From an uncultured Oscillospiraceae bacterium (GTDB taxonomy: Bacteria > Bacillota > Clostridia > Oscillospirales > Oscillospiraceae): DNA of 46,584 nucleotides. The position numbers and the translations under genes are program-made. Under the pieces are notes generated by a model. It was not told the DNA's origin, did not search any database, and saw only the letters and a list, made by a program, of their open reading frames with translations. Below are positions 14,757 to 24,103 of this stretch, one piece after another. The stretch covers positions 1-46,584 of the forward strand of contig CANRNF010000016.1 in NCBI GenBank assembly GCA_947631865.1. The letters are read 5' to 3'. Position 1 is the first letter of the stretch; each line of letters starts with the position of its first letter.

Positions 14757-15790
14757 GCAAAAAAGCGTTGATCACCGGCGTGACGGGTATGGTGGGGTCC
14801 CATCTTGCGGACTTCCTGCTGGCCAATACGGATTGGGACATATACGGCGTATGCCGGTGGCGCAGTTCCCTGGATAACGTGGAGCACCTGCTGGAACGGG
14901 TGAACGAAAAGGACCGGGTCTTTTTCGAGTATGCGGACCTGAACGACCAGATATCCCTGATGACGGTGATAGAGAAGGTGCGGCCGGACTATGTGTTCCA
15001 CCTGGCGGCCCAGAGCTATCCCCTGACCAGCTTTACCGCTCCCATAGATACGCTGAACACGAATATCCTCGGCACCTGCCGGCTGCTGGAGGCCATCCGC
15101 CATGCCATGGAGGCGGACAGCGGCTATAAGCCGGTGGTGCATGTGTGCGCGTCCTCGGAGGTGTTCGGGAAGATACCGGCGGAGAAGAAGCCGGAGACAG
15201 GCATCCACGAGGAGTGCCCCTTCCATCCGGCCAGCCCCTACGCCATCTCCAAGGTGGGTACGGACCTGCTGGGCCGGTACTACGCCGAGGCCTACGGCAT
15301 GACGGTGATGACCACCCGGATGTTCACCCACACGGGCCCCCGGCGGGGCGACGTGTTTCACGAGAGCACCTTTGCCAAGCAGATCGCCATGATCGAGGCG
15401 GGGCTCATCGAGCCGGTGGTGAAGGTGGGCAACCTCAAGAGCCTGCGGACCTACGCGGACGTGCGCGACGCGGTGCGGGCCTATTACATGCTGGTGACGG
15501 TGGACCCGGTACCGGGAGAGTACTACAACATCGGCGGCAGTTATACCTGCGAGGTGGGGGACACGCTGCACACGCTGATCTCCTACTCGCCCATGAAGGA
15601 CCAGATCCGTGTGGAGACGGACCCGGAGCGGCTGCGTCCAATCGACGCGGACCTGCAGGTGCCGGACTGCCGGAAGTTCAAGGCCCACACCGGCTGGGAG
15701 CCGCAGATACCCTTTGAGACGACCATGCACGATCTGCTGGACTACTGGCGGGAGAAGATAAAGACCGGGGCCATGTTCCTGACGCGGTAA
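14753..15790 (+). CDS. GDP-mannose/GDP-heptose 4,6-dehydratase
   Basis: 345 residues of the extended SDR family. ITGVTGMVGSHLADFL binds the cofactor, CRWRSSLDNVEHL is the GMD-type RRSS region, SSEVFG carries the catalytic Thr/Ser-Glu area and YAISK the Tyr-Lys pair. It is close to GDP-mannose 4,6-dehydratases. Since the four genes before it make GDP-manno-heptose and no GDP-mannose genes are present in the window, the heptose is the likelier substrate (DmhA/WcbK type). GDP-mannose from elsewhere in the genome remains possible. Confidence 0.75.
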   Translation: MSKKALITGVTGMVGSHLADFLLANTDWDIYGVCRWRSSLDNVEHLLERVNEKDRVFFEYADLNDQISLMTVIEKVRPDYVFHLAAQSYPLTSFTAPIDTLNTNILGTCRLLEAIRHAMEADSGYKPVVHVCASSEVFGKIPAEKKPETGIHEECPFHPASPYAISKVGTDLLGRYYAEAYGMTVMTTRMFTHTGPRRGDVFHESTFAKQIAMIEAGLIEPVVKVGNLKSLRTYADVRDAVRAYYMLVTVDPVPGEYYNIGGSYTCEVGDTLHTLISYSPMKDQIRVETDPERLRPIDADLQVPDCRKFKAHTGWEPQIPFETTMHDLLDYWREKIKTGAMFLTR

Positions 15791-15818
15791 AGGGCGATTT
15801 CATAGGTGGGGACGACGC

Positions 15819-16586
15819 ATGATACAGAAGCTGAAGCGGAACCAGTTCCTGTTTTCGGAACTGGTGAAGCGGGACTTCACAAAGAAATACAAGAGAACGA
15901 TCCTGGGCATGGCCTGGAGCATCCTGGCGCCGCTGATGAACCTTCTCATCATGTGGCTGGTGTTCAACAACTTCTTCGGCAACAATGTGGACCACTATGT
16001 GGTCTACCTGTTCGCCGGCCAGCTTGTGTTCTCCTACTTTACGGACGCCACAAACCTGGGCATGAGTTCTTTGGTGGGCAACTCAGGCATCTTCACGAAG
16101 ATCAATATCCCCAAGTATCTGTTCCTGTTTTCCCAGAACGTGTCGTCCCTCATCAACTTTGGGCTGACGCTGCTGATTTTCTTTGCCTTTGTGGCCATTG
16201 ACGGCATCCCTTTCACATGGAAATTCCTTCTGTTGGTGTACCCGATAGGATGCCTCATCGTGTTCAACCTGGGCGTGGGGCTCATCCTCTCGGCGCTGTT
16301 CGTGTTCTTCCGGGACATGCAGTATTTGTGGGGCATTCTGACCCAGCTCATCATGTGGATGAGCGCGATCTTTTACACCATCGACGGCTACAGTCAAACG
16401 GTGCAGTATCTGTTCCTGCTCAATCCTCTGTATTTATACATTCGCTATTTCAGAAAGATCGTTATAGACAGCGTGATACCGACGCCGCAGTTCCATCTGC
16501 TGGGGCTTGCCTACGCGCTGGTCGCCTTCGGCGTCGGGGCATGGATGTATAAAAAGTACAACCATCGTTTCCTGTACTATGTGTGA
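15819..16586 (+). CDS. Polysaccharide ABC transporter permease (Wzm type)
   Basis: 255 residues with an ABC-2 type permease layout. The cytoplasmic start RDFTKKYKRTILGMAWSILAP is the signature of Wzm/TagG/RfbA permeases, followed by about six membrane helices (NLLIMWLVFNNFF, LINFGLTLLIFFAF, LIMWMSAIFYTI and others). It exports a lipid-linked polysaccharide finished in the cytoplasm, together with the ATPase at 22552, which is unusually far away in the same operon. The presence of this pair, and no Wzx/Wzy in the window, points to the ABC-dependent export route. Confidence 0.88.
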   Translation: MIQKLKRNQFLFSELVKRDFTKKYKRTILGMAWSILAPLMNLLIMWLVFNNFFGNNVDHYVVYLFAGQLVFSYFTDATNLGMSSLVGNSGIFTKINIPKYLFLFSQNVSSLINFGLTLLIFFAFVAIDGIPFTWKFLLLVYPIGCLIVFNLGVGLILSALFVFFRDMQYLWGILTQLIMWMSAIFYTIDGYSQTVQYLFLLNPLYLYIRYFRKIVIDSVIPTPQFHLLGLAYALVAFGVGAWMYKKYNHRFLYYV

Positions 16587-16666
16587 GGCGGCGCCTGAAA
16601 AGATCAAAATCATCAACATCCCAAGGATAACGAAGAGTGCCGGATCCGAAAACCGGGAGGAGATCA

Positions 16667-17794
16667 ATGGAACCAATATACGGTGGTTACCGGTGGAATA
16701 AAAAAACAAAAGAGCATCTGGAGGATTCTGTTTTTCTGGAGCAGTACGGATACAAGGTGTATTCCCAGAACGATGAGGACGGGATCCTTCAGGAAATATT
16801 CGACCGGATCGGAACGACCGATAAGCGTTTTATTGAATTTGGCGTGGAGAACGGGCTGGAGTGCAACAGCCATTACCTGCTGTTCAAGGGCTGGACGGGC
16901 CTCTGGATCGAGGGCTACCGGCCGTATTATGAGCAGATCCAGGAGAAGTTTTCCAGCGTGATCTCTACCGGCGCGCTCAAGACGGACTGCGCGTTCATCA
17001 CGAAGGACAACATCAACCGGCTCTTTGTGAGAAACGGCTTCCAGGGCGACATCGACCTTCTGAGCATCGACGTGGACGGCAACGACTATTACGTATGGGA
17101 GGCCGTCACGGCCGTCCGGCCGCGGGTGGTGTGCATCGAGTATAACGGCAAGTTCCCGCCGGACTGCCAGTGGGTCATGCCATATTTCGCCGCCCATCTG
17201 TGGCAGGGGAACGACAACCAGGGCGCGTCGTTGAAGTCGCTGGAGCTTTTGGGCAGGGCCAGGGGCTATCAGCTGGTGGGGACCAATATAACCGGCGTGA
17301 ACGCGTTTTTTGTGCGGGAGGAGCTGGCGGAGGATAAATTCCCGTTCCCGGCAACTGCTGAGAATCTTTACAATCCTCAATGCTGCGTACTTCCGTCCCA
17401 TGTAACAGGTCATCATGCGGATTACTGCATTATGGGCGAGAGCGTTCTGTCCAGGCGCAACGATTACCTGGACAAAATGCAGTATACGAACGGCGCATGC
17501 AGGGATGGCGGCCAAATCGTCATCCCTGCCGGTGGGACGGTATACGGCCCGTATACGACGATCCCGGCCGGGGATTATAAGCTCGTGATGGAGGTCGAAC
17601 TGGGTGACGCCGGCCTTCCTGTCACAGGAAAGGTAACGGCCGATTCGGGGAAGACGTTTTTGGGTGGGCTTTTGCTGGAAGGCGGCAAAAAAGAGTACGA
17701 GTTCAAGCTTTGGAAGCAGTTTGACGACGTGGAATTCGTCATCAACAACGTGACGGGTACCGAGATCACCATAAAGCAGATATATCTGATTTGA
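16667..17794 (+). CDS. FkbM-like methyltransferase-family protein with a C-terminal beta-domain
   Basis: 375 residues from the ATG at 16667, supported by GGGAGGAG; an in-frame upstream ATG at 16637 lacks one. Residues 30-240 resemble a methyltransferase-like family (YSQNDEDGILQEIF, RFIEFGVENGLECNSHYLL, LLSIDVDGNDYYVW). Residues 277-375 are a separate beta-rich domain, with IPAGGTVYGPYTTIPAGDY, that recurs in four other proteins of the operon. In E. coli O9a-type systems a methyltransferase caps the chain before Wzt recognition; a similar capping role is possible but unproven. I cannot identify the methyl acceptor. Confidence 0.65.
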   Translation: MEPIYGGYRWNKKTKEHLEDSVFLEQYGYKVYSQNDEDGILQEIFDRIGTTDKRFIEFGVENGLECNSHYLLFKGWTGLWIEGYRPYYEQIQEKFSSVISTGALKTDCAFITKDNINRLFVRNGFQGDIDLLSIDVDGNDYYVWEAVTAVRPRVVCIEYNGKFPPDCQWVMPYFAAHLWQGNDNQGASLKSLELLGRARGYQLVGTNITGVNAFFVREELAEDKFPFPATAENLYNPQCCVLPSHVTGHHADYCIMGESVLSRRNDYLDKMQYTNGACRDGGQIVIPAGGTVYGPYTTIPAGDYKLVMEVELGDAGLPVTGKVTADSGKTFLGGLLLEGGKKEYEFKLWKQFDDVEFVINNVTGTEITIKQIYLI

Positions 17795-17851
17795 CATTAT
17801 AAAAGGCTTGACGATACAAACGGTGAGATACGGAGAGCGGAGGAGCAGAGA

Positions 17852-19243
17852 ATGACACATAGTCGCGTCGACAGAATCATGAAAAAGGTCGAGGAGTATC
17901 ACCGCGGCGATTTTGTGGTAAACGACGACTGGGAGTATTCGCAGACCCTTGCGAAAAAGTACCGCGCACAGTATGCCAATCGGTTTAATGGCACGAACGG
18001 CGTGTTCACGACCGGGAGAATGTCCTGCACCGAGGGCTGTGCTCGGGAGGAGGACCGGATCAGGATACCCGCCGGCGGCACGGTATTCGGCCCCTATTTC
18101 GCGTTTCCCGCCGGTGATTACACAGCTGTCTACGAGCTGTCCGGCGACCTTCGAGGCTGCGCGGTGGAGGCGGGGTGCCAGACGCTTGGATGCATCGCCT
18201 CGGGCGATGCGGAGGCCCTGCTGCAGGACGGCAAAGTGGTCCTGCCGTTTACATTGCAGGTGGATGTGCCCGATTTGGAATTGAAAACGATCAACAGGGG
18301 AGACGGAGAGGCCGTTTTCAACGCGGTCACCGTCAGCGGCAGCGCGAGCAAGACGCATAGGGCGGAAGAGGCGGCGCAGGAAGCGGCACTGCCGGAAATG
18401 CGGCCAGAGATAGGGCCGGAGGAATGGCCGGAAGAGGTGGCCCCCGGCCGGGTGGAGGAGCGGCTCCGGGAGCTGCAGGATATGCAGAGAGGCAGCGCCC
18501 TGGCGCACCAGGGCCTGCAGGTGGCCGCCGAATGCACGCTGCCGCAGAGGACCCGTTTCCGCGCGGTGAAGCGGGTGTTCCGGAAGTTTATGAACTCCTT
18601 TATCACCTTCCAGCTTGACTTCAACCGGCGGACCGCGGCGCTCTTTGGGGACCAAAGCTATCAGATGCAGGTGCTGGCGGCCGCCGTCGCGGATGAAGCC
18701 GAAGATGTGCGGGAGAAACTTTACGGAAGGTTCGACAGCCTGAACCGGATAATAGCGCGGCAGAACGAGCAGATCAGCCAGCTGCAGGAGGAACTTCGCG
18801 CCTGCAAACAGGCGCGGCAGGAACGGGAAGCGAATACCAACGACACGCGAAGGACCGAAGCGAGGCTTGCGGCGCTGGAGAGCGATCTGACCGGCCTGTC
18901 CCGGTCGGTGGAGGACATGGAGGCCGCCGGCGTGCGGCTGGACCAGGCCGAGCGGAAGTTGACCGGCCTGTCCCGGATGGCAGTGGACTTGGAGGCCGCC
19001 GGCGTGCGGCTGTCCAAAGTCGAGGCCGATCTGCAGGGGTTGGCGGAAAGCGTGAACGGCTCCTGCGCCAATGACGACAGGCTGGAGGAGATCGGCCGCC
19101 TGTGGGCCAGGATAGAGGACGCGGTCAGGCTCCTTCACGAGCGTGATCAGGAGAAAAAAGCCGAACAGACGAACAACACGCCGGCGCAGGGGACTGGAGA
19201 AGTGCCTGACGGAGAGACAGAGACTGAACAGACAGAGGAGTGA
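17852..19243 (+). CDS. Beta-domain plus long coiled-coil protein, candidate chain-length ruler
   Basis: 463 residues. Residues 50-170 carry the operon-specific beta-domain (IPAGGTVFGPYFAFPAGDY). After a proline/glutamate-rich linker comes a basic amphipathic stretch (RAVKRVFRKFMNSF), then a coiled coil from about 285 to 440 (SLNRIIARQNEQISQLQEEL). It includes a nearly perfect 24-residue tandem repeat, LTGLSRSVEDMEAAG and LTGLSRMAVDLEAAG, encoded by 72-bp DNA repeats from 18889. No enzymatic motif is seen. In the WbdD system a coiled coil acts as a molecular ruler for O-antigen length; the same idea fits here, as inference only. It follows the methyltransferase-like gene with which it shares the beta-domain. 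Confidence 0.65.
   Translation: MTHSRVDRIMKKVEEYHRGDFVVNDDWEYSQTLAKKYRAQYANRFNGTNGVFTTGRMSCTEGCAREEDRIRIPAGGTVFGPYFAFPAGDYTAVYELSGDLRGCAVEAGCQTLGCIASGDAEALLQDGKVVLPFTLQVDVPDLELKTINRGDGEAVFNAVTVSGSASKTHRAEEAAQEAALPEMRPEIGPEEWPEEVAPGRVEERLRELQDMQRGSALAHQGLQVAAECTLPQRTRFRAVKRVFRKFMNSFITFQLDFNRRTAALFGDQSYQMQVLAAAVADEAEDVREKLYGRFDSLNRIIARQNEQISQLQEELRACKQARQEREANTNDTRRTEARLAALESDLTGLSRSVEDMEAAGVRLDQAERKLTGLSRMAVDLEAAGVRLSKVEADLQGLAESVNGSCANDDRLEEIGRLWARIEDAVRLLHERDQEKKAEQTNNTPAQGTGEVPDGETETEQTEE
18889..19032 (+). repeat. Two 72-bp direct repeats in the coiled-coil gene
   Basis: The units start at 18889 and 18961 with GACCGGCCTGTCCCGG and share GAGGCCGCCGGCGTGCGGCTG further in. Each encodes 24 residues, so unit loss or gain keeps the frame and changes the coiled-coil length. 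Confidence 0.75.
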
Positions 19244-19248
19244 AGATC

Positions 19249-20325
19249 ATGCGAGTGATCCAACTGATCGATGCGCTGGATTTCGGCGACGGCGTCAGCA
19301 ATGAAGTGATCTCTATACAGAGCCTTCTGAATGATATCGGAATTAAGAATCAGATCTATTCAAAATGGTGGGATAAAAAAGTTGCAAATTATACACGGGG
19401 TATTGAAAAATGCTCTCCGAGAGGAGAGGATTTGGTGCTGTACCATTTTTCAGGAAGAAGTGCCATTCTGGAAGTCGTAGCGGGTTTTCCGTGCAAAAGG
19501 ATCATCCGATACCATAATGTCACGCCGCCTGAATTTTTCCGGGGTACGAATCCACAGATATTTCAAGCGTGCAAGGAGGGATTGCGTCAAATTCAGGAGA
19601 ATTTCCAGCGCTTCGATGGCTTCTGGGCTGTTTCTCCGTTTAATGCAAGGGATATTATCTCCTATGGCGCCGATCCGTCCGAGGTGGATGTGTTCCCCAA
19701 TATCCTTGACTTCTCTCAGATGGAGAATCAAACATATGACAAGGCTCTTCTGAAGCGGTTGAAAAGCGAAGACCCATACATATTGTTCGTTGGCAGAGTA
19801 GCGCCAAATAAGTGCTTTGAGGATATTTTAGCTGCATTTGAGAATTATTACCGTTATCATGACAAGAACGTAAAGCTGTATCTGGTCGGCAATATAGAGC
19901 AGAGCAGTGACTATGCGAAAAAAATATTGCGCAAGTTGGAGCATATGAGTGCAAGAAGTCAGGTCATTTTTGCGGGAAAAGTCAGCGATGAAGAGCTGTA
20001 CGCATACTATCGGGGAGCGTCGGCATTCCTTTGTATGAGCGAACACGAAGGCTTTTGCAGACCACTTTTGGAAGCCCAGTATTTCAATATCCCCATCGTT
20101 GCTTATTCGGCGTCTGCCGTGCCGGATACGATGGGCGGGAGCGGCGTGCTGCTGTACAAGAAGGACCCGGCGTTGGTCGCCTGCCTGTTGGACAGCGTTT
20201 TGCATGATGAGGAATTGAGAGATTCCATCGTCGAGAAGCAGCGGGAAAACCTGGAGCAATACAGGCGGGCGGCGGTAAGAGCGCGTCTGGAGGCGCTGCT
20301 GCAAAAGTGGGGGGTCAAACAATGA
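19249..20325 (+). CDS. GT4-family glycosyltransferase
   Basis: 358 residues from the ATG at 19249, eight bases after GAGGAG; a GTG at 19240 overlaps the previous stop and is an alternative. Closely related to the GT4 enzyme at 9458: MRVIQLIDAL, HNVTPPEFF, ILFVGRVAPNKCFEDIL, FAGKVSDEELYAYYRGA, MSEHEGFCRPLLEA. The base composition is visibly more AT-rich than the flanking genes, suggesting a separate origin from its paralogue. It probably extends the glycan in the cytoplasm; donor unknown. Confidence 0.85.
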   Translation: MRVIQLIDALDFGDGVSNEVISIQSLLNDIGIKNQIYSKWWDKKVANYTRGIEKCSPRGEDLVLYHFSGRSAILEVVAGFPCKRIIRYHNVTPPEFFRGTNPQIFQACKEGLRQIQENFQRFDGFWAVSPFNARDIISYGADPSEVDVFPNILDFSQMENQTYDKALLKRLKSEDPYILFVGRVAPNKCFEDILAAFENYYRYHDKNVKLYLVGNIEQSSDYAKKILRKLEHMSARSQVIFAGKVSDEELYAYYRGASAFLCMSEHEGFCRPLLEAQYFNIPIVAYSASAVPDTMGGSGVLLYKKDPALVACLLDSVLHDEELRDSIVEKQRENLEQYRRAAVRARLEALLQKWGVKQ

Positions 20326-22511
20326 ACGTTAAGCCCAGGGTATCTGTCATTATCAACACGCACAACCGCGCCTATCACCTCAAGCGCCTTCTGGATTGCC
20401 TGACAAGACAGACCTATGACGATTTTGAGGTCATCGTGGTGAACGGTCCCTCCACAGATCACACCGAACAGGTCCTGAAGGACTATGCCGCTGCCATCCG
20501 CACGGAGACATGCCCGGAGGTGAATCTGTGCATGTCCCGGAACATCGGTGTCCGGGCGGCGGCGGGGGAGATCGTGGCCTTTATCGACGACGACGCTGTT
20601 CCGGGCGGGCCGACGTGGCTGGAGGAGCTGTGCAAACCGTTCAAGGACAGGACGGTCGGCGCCGTGGGCGGCCAGTCCTACCGGATGAACGGTCTGCACG
20701 AGTTCAGCCGCGGCACGTTTACGATCTGGGCCGGGGGCAAGAGCGTCAACGCGAGGAGCCTCCCGCCGCAGAAAAAGACGGCGGAGGAGTTCAACGGCGT
20801 CATCGGCTGCAACTGCGCTTTCCGGCGCTCTGCCGTCGTTGAAGCCGGCGGCTTTGACGAATACTACACCTATTTCCTGGACGAGACGGACCTGTGCTAC
20901 CGCATCGCGATGCTTGGCTATCATATCGCGCACAGCGACGCGGCGCTGGTCTACCACGAGGCGGCAGGCGGCGCGAACAGAAAGTCACAGTACCACCTGA
21001 ACTGGCGGGTGATCGCCCGGTCCCGTGGCTACTATGTGATGAAGGCCACGGAGGACCGGGACCTCACCGTGGAGGAACGCCGCAAGGGCGCTGTGGATGC
21101 CTGCGGCCTGCTTGGCACTGAATTTGACTGGATGCTCTCGGAGAAGAAGATCACCAAGAGCGAGTATAAGCAGTTCAACAAGGACATGGAGGAGGGGCGC
21201 GACGAGGGCATAGCGGCGGGCCTGTCCGACGAGCGCCGGCTCCAATGGGATATGTCCGGAACAAAAAGCCGGTTCAAGCGCTTTGATAAGGCCGCAGGGA
21301 ATGGCAGCCTGAATATTTGCCTGCTATGCGAGGTGGATGCGGTCGAGCCCATCGGCGGCGTGGGCGTGCAGACAAAAGCGCAGGCATACGGTCTGGCACA
21401 GCGCGGCCACAATGTCTACATCATTACCAGGGGAGAGCAGGAGCACGTCAGCAATATAGACGGCGTGAATTACTGCTATGTCGTACCGGAAAGACTGCCT
21501 ATCGAGGAGTTGTACGGATTGCCTGCGAGCCAGGACAGAGTGGATTTTTCCTATGCGTGCTTCAGAAAGCTGCGGGAATATAAAAACTGTTTCTGCCTGG
21601 ATATAGTGGAATCTCCCATTTGGGATTCTTACGGTCTTGTGATCTCCTATCTGGAACATGACGTGCCCCTGGCGGTCCGCCTCCAGACGCCTATGAAGAT
21701 GTGGATGCAGACGTTTCAGAAGCAGGAGACGGAAGACCTTGAGATGCTGACGGAGTTTGAAACGGCCATGATGGAAAAGGCAGACCGGATCATAACGATC
21801 AGCGACTGCATACAGGAGACGATACAGGATTTGTATGGGATCCAGTTTACGCAGCCCGTCTCCAAAAACTATCTGGGGTTCGACCCGGCGGTCCACGTGG
21901 TCCCGCAGAGGGAAAAGGACGACGGGAAATTGATCGTCTTTTTCGTCGGGCGTCTGGAACGGCGCAAGGGGATCGACAGCATTCTGGCGGCGGCGCCGGC
22001 TCTTTTGAAAAAGTATCCGAATCTGGAACTGCATCTGGCCGGCGACTGCGAAATCTTCGACGACGTCATAGGGGATACATACAAGCACAAGTTTTTGAAG
22101 GATAACCGGGGCGCCAAGTGGCTCCGCCGCGTGCGCTTCATGGGCAAGATCTCCGAGGAGCAGAAGGAGCAGGAATACGCGGACTGCGACGTGTTCGTCT
22201 CCCCGTCCCTTTATGAATCGTTCGGGATAATTTTCGTCGAGGCGATGCGCCATGGGAAGCCCGTCATCGGCTGCAATGCCGGCGGCATGCGGGAGGTCAT
22301 TGAGGACGGCGTGACAGGCCTACTGTGCGAGCCGGAGGACCCGGTCAGCTTTGAGAAGTGTCTGGACAGGCTCTTGAGCGACGCGAAGCTTCGCGCGTCG
22401 ATGGGAAAGGCAGGCCTGGAGCGTATGCACAGAATGTTTACGGACGCCGTGATGTGCGAGCAGTGCGAGAAGATATACCGGGAAACGATGCGGGGCTATA
22501 GAAAGGCATGA
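20322..22511 (+). CDS. Bifunctional GT2-GT4 glycosyltransferase
   Basis: 729 residues, starting at an ATGA overlap with the preceding gene. Residues 1-290 are a GT2 (GT-A) domain: VSVIINTHNRAYHLKRLL, VVNGPSTD, the DxD-type FIDDDAVPGG and FDEYYTYFLDETDLCYRI. Residues 330-729 are a GT4 (GT-B) domain: GGVGVQTKAQAYGLAQRGH, FFVGRLERRKGIDSIL and SPSLYESFGIIFVEAM. Such two-domain enzymes often build an alternating disaccharide backbone or add two successive sugars. Both halves keep their motifs, so both are probably active. Confidence 0.85.
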   Translation: MNVKPRVSVIINTHNRAYHLKRLLDCLTRQTYDDFEVIVVNGPSTDHTEQVLKDYAAAIRTETCPEVNLCMSRNIGVRAAAGEIVAFIDDDAVPGGPTWLEELCKPFKDRTVGAVGGQSYRMNGLHEFSRGTFTIWAGGKSVNARSLPPQKKTAEEFNGVIGCNCAFRRSAVVEAGGFDEYYTYFLDETDLCYRIAMLGYHIAHSDAALVYHEAAGGANRKSQYHLNWRVIARSRGYYVMKATEDRDLTVEERRKGAVDACGLLGTEFDWMLSEKKITKSEYKQFNKDMEEGRDEGIAAGLSDERRLQWDMSGTKSRFKRFDKAAGNGSLNICLLCEVDAVEPIGGVGVQTKAQAYGLAQRGHNVYIITRGEQEHVSNIDGVNYCYVVPERLPIEELYGLPASQDRVDFSYACFRKLREYKNCFCLDIVESPIWDSYGLVISYLEHDVPLAVRLQTPMKMWMQTFQKQETEDLEMLTEFETAMMEKADRIITISDCIQETIQDLYGIQFTQPVSKNYLGFDPAVHVVPQREKDDGKLIVFFVGRLERRKGIDSILAAAPALLKKYPNLELHLAGDCEIFDDVIGDTYKHKFLKDNRGAKWLRRVRFMGKISEEQKEQEYADCDVFVSPSLYESFGIIFVEAMRHGKPVIGCNAGGMREVIEDGVTGLLCEPEDPVSFEKCLDRLLSDAKLRASMGKAGLERMHRMFTDAVMCEQCEKIYRETMRGYRKA

Positions 22512-22551
22512 CCTGTCGGGCGATGTTCTTGTCCGGAAGTAGGAGACAGAT

Positions 22552-24063
22552 ATGAGCGTTCTGGAAGTCAATAACGCATCCATCCGGTATATGACGGGCG
22601 ATTTTAAGGACATTGGCCTTAAAGAGTATGTCACCAGACGGATGACGCATAACTATTCCGTCACCGAGTTCTGGGCCGACCGGAATGTCAGCTTTTCCCT
22701 GAAAAAGGGCGATATGCTGGGCATCATCGGAAGCAACGGCGCGGGGAAGTCCACCCTGCTGAAGGCCATTGCGGGCATTATGGAGCCGACATACGGAAGC
22801 GTCCGCCGTGAGGGGAGCATAGCGGCTCTTCTGGAGCTTGGCAGCGGTTTTGACGGAGATCTTACCGTGCGGGAAAACACATATCTCCGGGGCGCCATGC
22901 TGGGCTATACGCGCAAGTTCATGGATGATACATACGATTCGATCATTGAATTCGCTGAGCTTGAGGATTTCCAGGACCGGCCCTTTAAACAGCTGTCGTC
23001 AGGTATGCAGTCCAGGCTGGCTTTTTCCATAGCCAGCCTCGTTCGGCCGGATATCCTGATTCTGGATGAGGTCCTCTCCGTGGGCGACGGCGCTTTTCGC
23101 AAAAAGAGCGAGGAAAAGATGAAGGAAATCATCCGCGGCGGTGCCACGACGATCCTCGTCTCCCATTCGCTGGATCAGGTGCGGGAGATGTGCACGAAGA
23201 TCCTGTGGCTGCACAAGGGAGAACAGATCGCCTTCGGCGAGGACGTACAAGGCATATGCGACCAGTATGAGGCTTTTCTGGCGGGCAAGATCGAACTGCC
23301 GAAGCGCCCCGTTCAAGAGGTGAAGGAAGAGATCAAAGACGTCGTGCCGGAGGGGGAAGCGGAGAGCCGCGAGGATACGGACGAGACAGCGTCAGGAGGA
23401 CAGATGAGTTTTAAGGAAGAAGTTCGGGACGAGGCTTCCGGTTTTAAAGACTACCTTTCCAGGAGCCGCAAGTGGATACTGGCATCTCTGCTGGTCCTGA
23501 TAGGCGCGTACAGCGCCTGGCTGATCTATTTGGAACTGCGCCCTGACCGCGATATCACCGCGGAGGACAGGGTCGTTCAGGAAGTAGTTGAGGACCAGAT
23601 AACAGCAGAAGACCAGGCGGCGGCCGGGGATCAGACGGAGGCCGAGGACACTGTGGAAGCTGTCCCGGCCGGGCTCCCGGACGAGCAGACCAACAAAAAG
23701 ACCGATCATCCCACAGACAGCGGGTTTATGTATGGCAATGCCGAGATGAACGACTCCGGCGAACTCGTCTCCAGCGGACAGGAGGGCCACATCCTCTGGG
23801 GGCCGTATTCCAAGACCGTACCAGGAACGTATAACATCACGTTGCATTACTGTGTCGACTCCTTCACAGACTCGGACGAGGGGATCTTTGACGTCGCGCT
23901 GGATACGGAGCAGGCAGCCGAAGCACACTTTACGTCCCAGGAGACATCTGTAACCATGGAGGGCGTCACCATGGAGGGCGGTCATGAATTCGAGGTCCGG
24001 GTATGGGTCCCGGCGGGCATGATCGTGCGGGTGCAGTCCATCGAGTATGAGCGGGTGAACTGA
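22552..24063 (+). CDS. Polysaccharide ABC transporter ATPase with transmembrane helix and exterior beta-domain
   Basis: 503 residues, about twice a bare ATPase. Residues 1-245 are the Wzt-type ATPase (Walker A GSNGAGKST, signature LSSGMQSRL, Walker B ILILDEVLSVGD, switch His in ILVSHSLD). An acidic linker leads to a membrane helix (about 308-328, ILASLLVLIGAYSAWLIYL). Residues 390-503 are a beta-domain (ILWGPYSKTVPGTYNITLHY and VQSIEYERV) almost repeated at the end of the protein at 24104. In classical Wzt the C-terminal glycan-recognition domain stays in the cytoplasm; here it would lie outside the membrane. No stop or frame break separates the parts, and the pairing Wzm is at 15819. Confidence 0.8.
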   Translation: MSVLEVNNASIRYMTGDFKDIGLKEYVTRRMTHNYSVTEFWADRNVSFSLKKGDMLGIIGSNGAGKSTLLKAIAGIMEPTYGSVRREGSIAALLELGSGFDGDLTVRENTYLRGAMLGYTRKFMDDTYDSIIEFAELEDFQDRPFKQLSSGMQSRLAFSIASLVRPDILILDEVLSVGDGAFRKKSEEKMKEIIRGGATTILVSHSLDQVREMCTKILWLHKGEQIAFGEDVQGICDQYEAFLAGKIELPKRPVQEVKEEIKDVVPEGEAESREDTDETASGGQMSFKEEVRDEASGFKDYLSRSRKWILASLLVLIGAYSAWLIYLELRPDRDITAEDRVVQEVVEDQITAEDQAAAGDQTEAEDTVEAVPAGLPDEQTNKKTDHPTDSGFMYGNAEMNDSGELVSSGQEGHILWGPYSKTVPGTYNITLHYCVDSFTDSDEGIFDVALDTEQAAEAHFTSQETSVTMEGVTMEGGHEFEVRVWVPAGMIVRVQSIEYERVN

Positions 24064-24103
24064 GTTTGGCAGAAAAGTATCCATCAGGAGGATCAGAACG
24101 AAG

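Noticed and set aside
16664-19138. An 824-codon open frame on the minus strand
   Set aside because: It is antisense to the methyltransferase-like and coiled-coil genes, which have ribosome sites, domain motifs and shared operon direction. The leftward product is rich in Arg, His and Pro with no recognisable motif, as expected for a shadow in GC-rich DNA.
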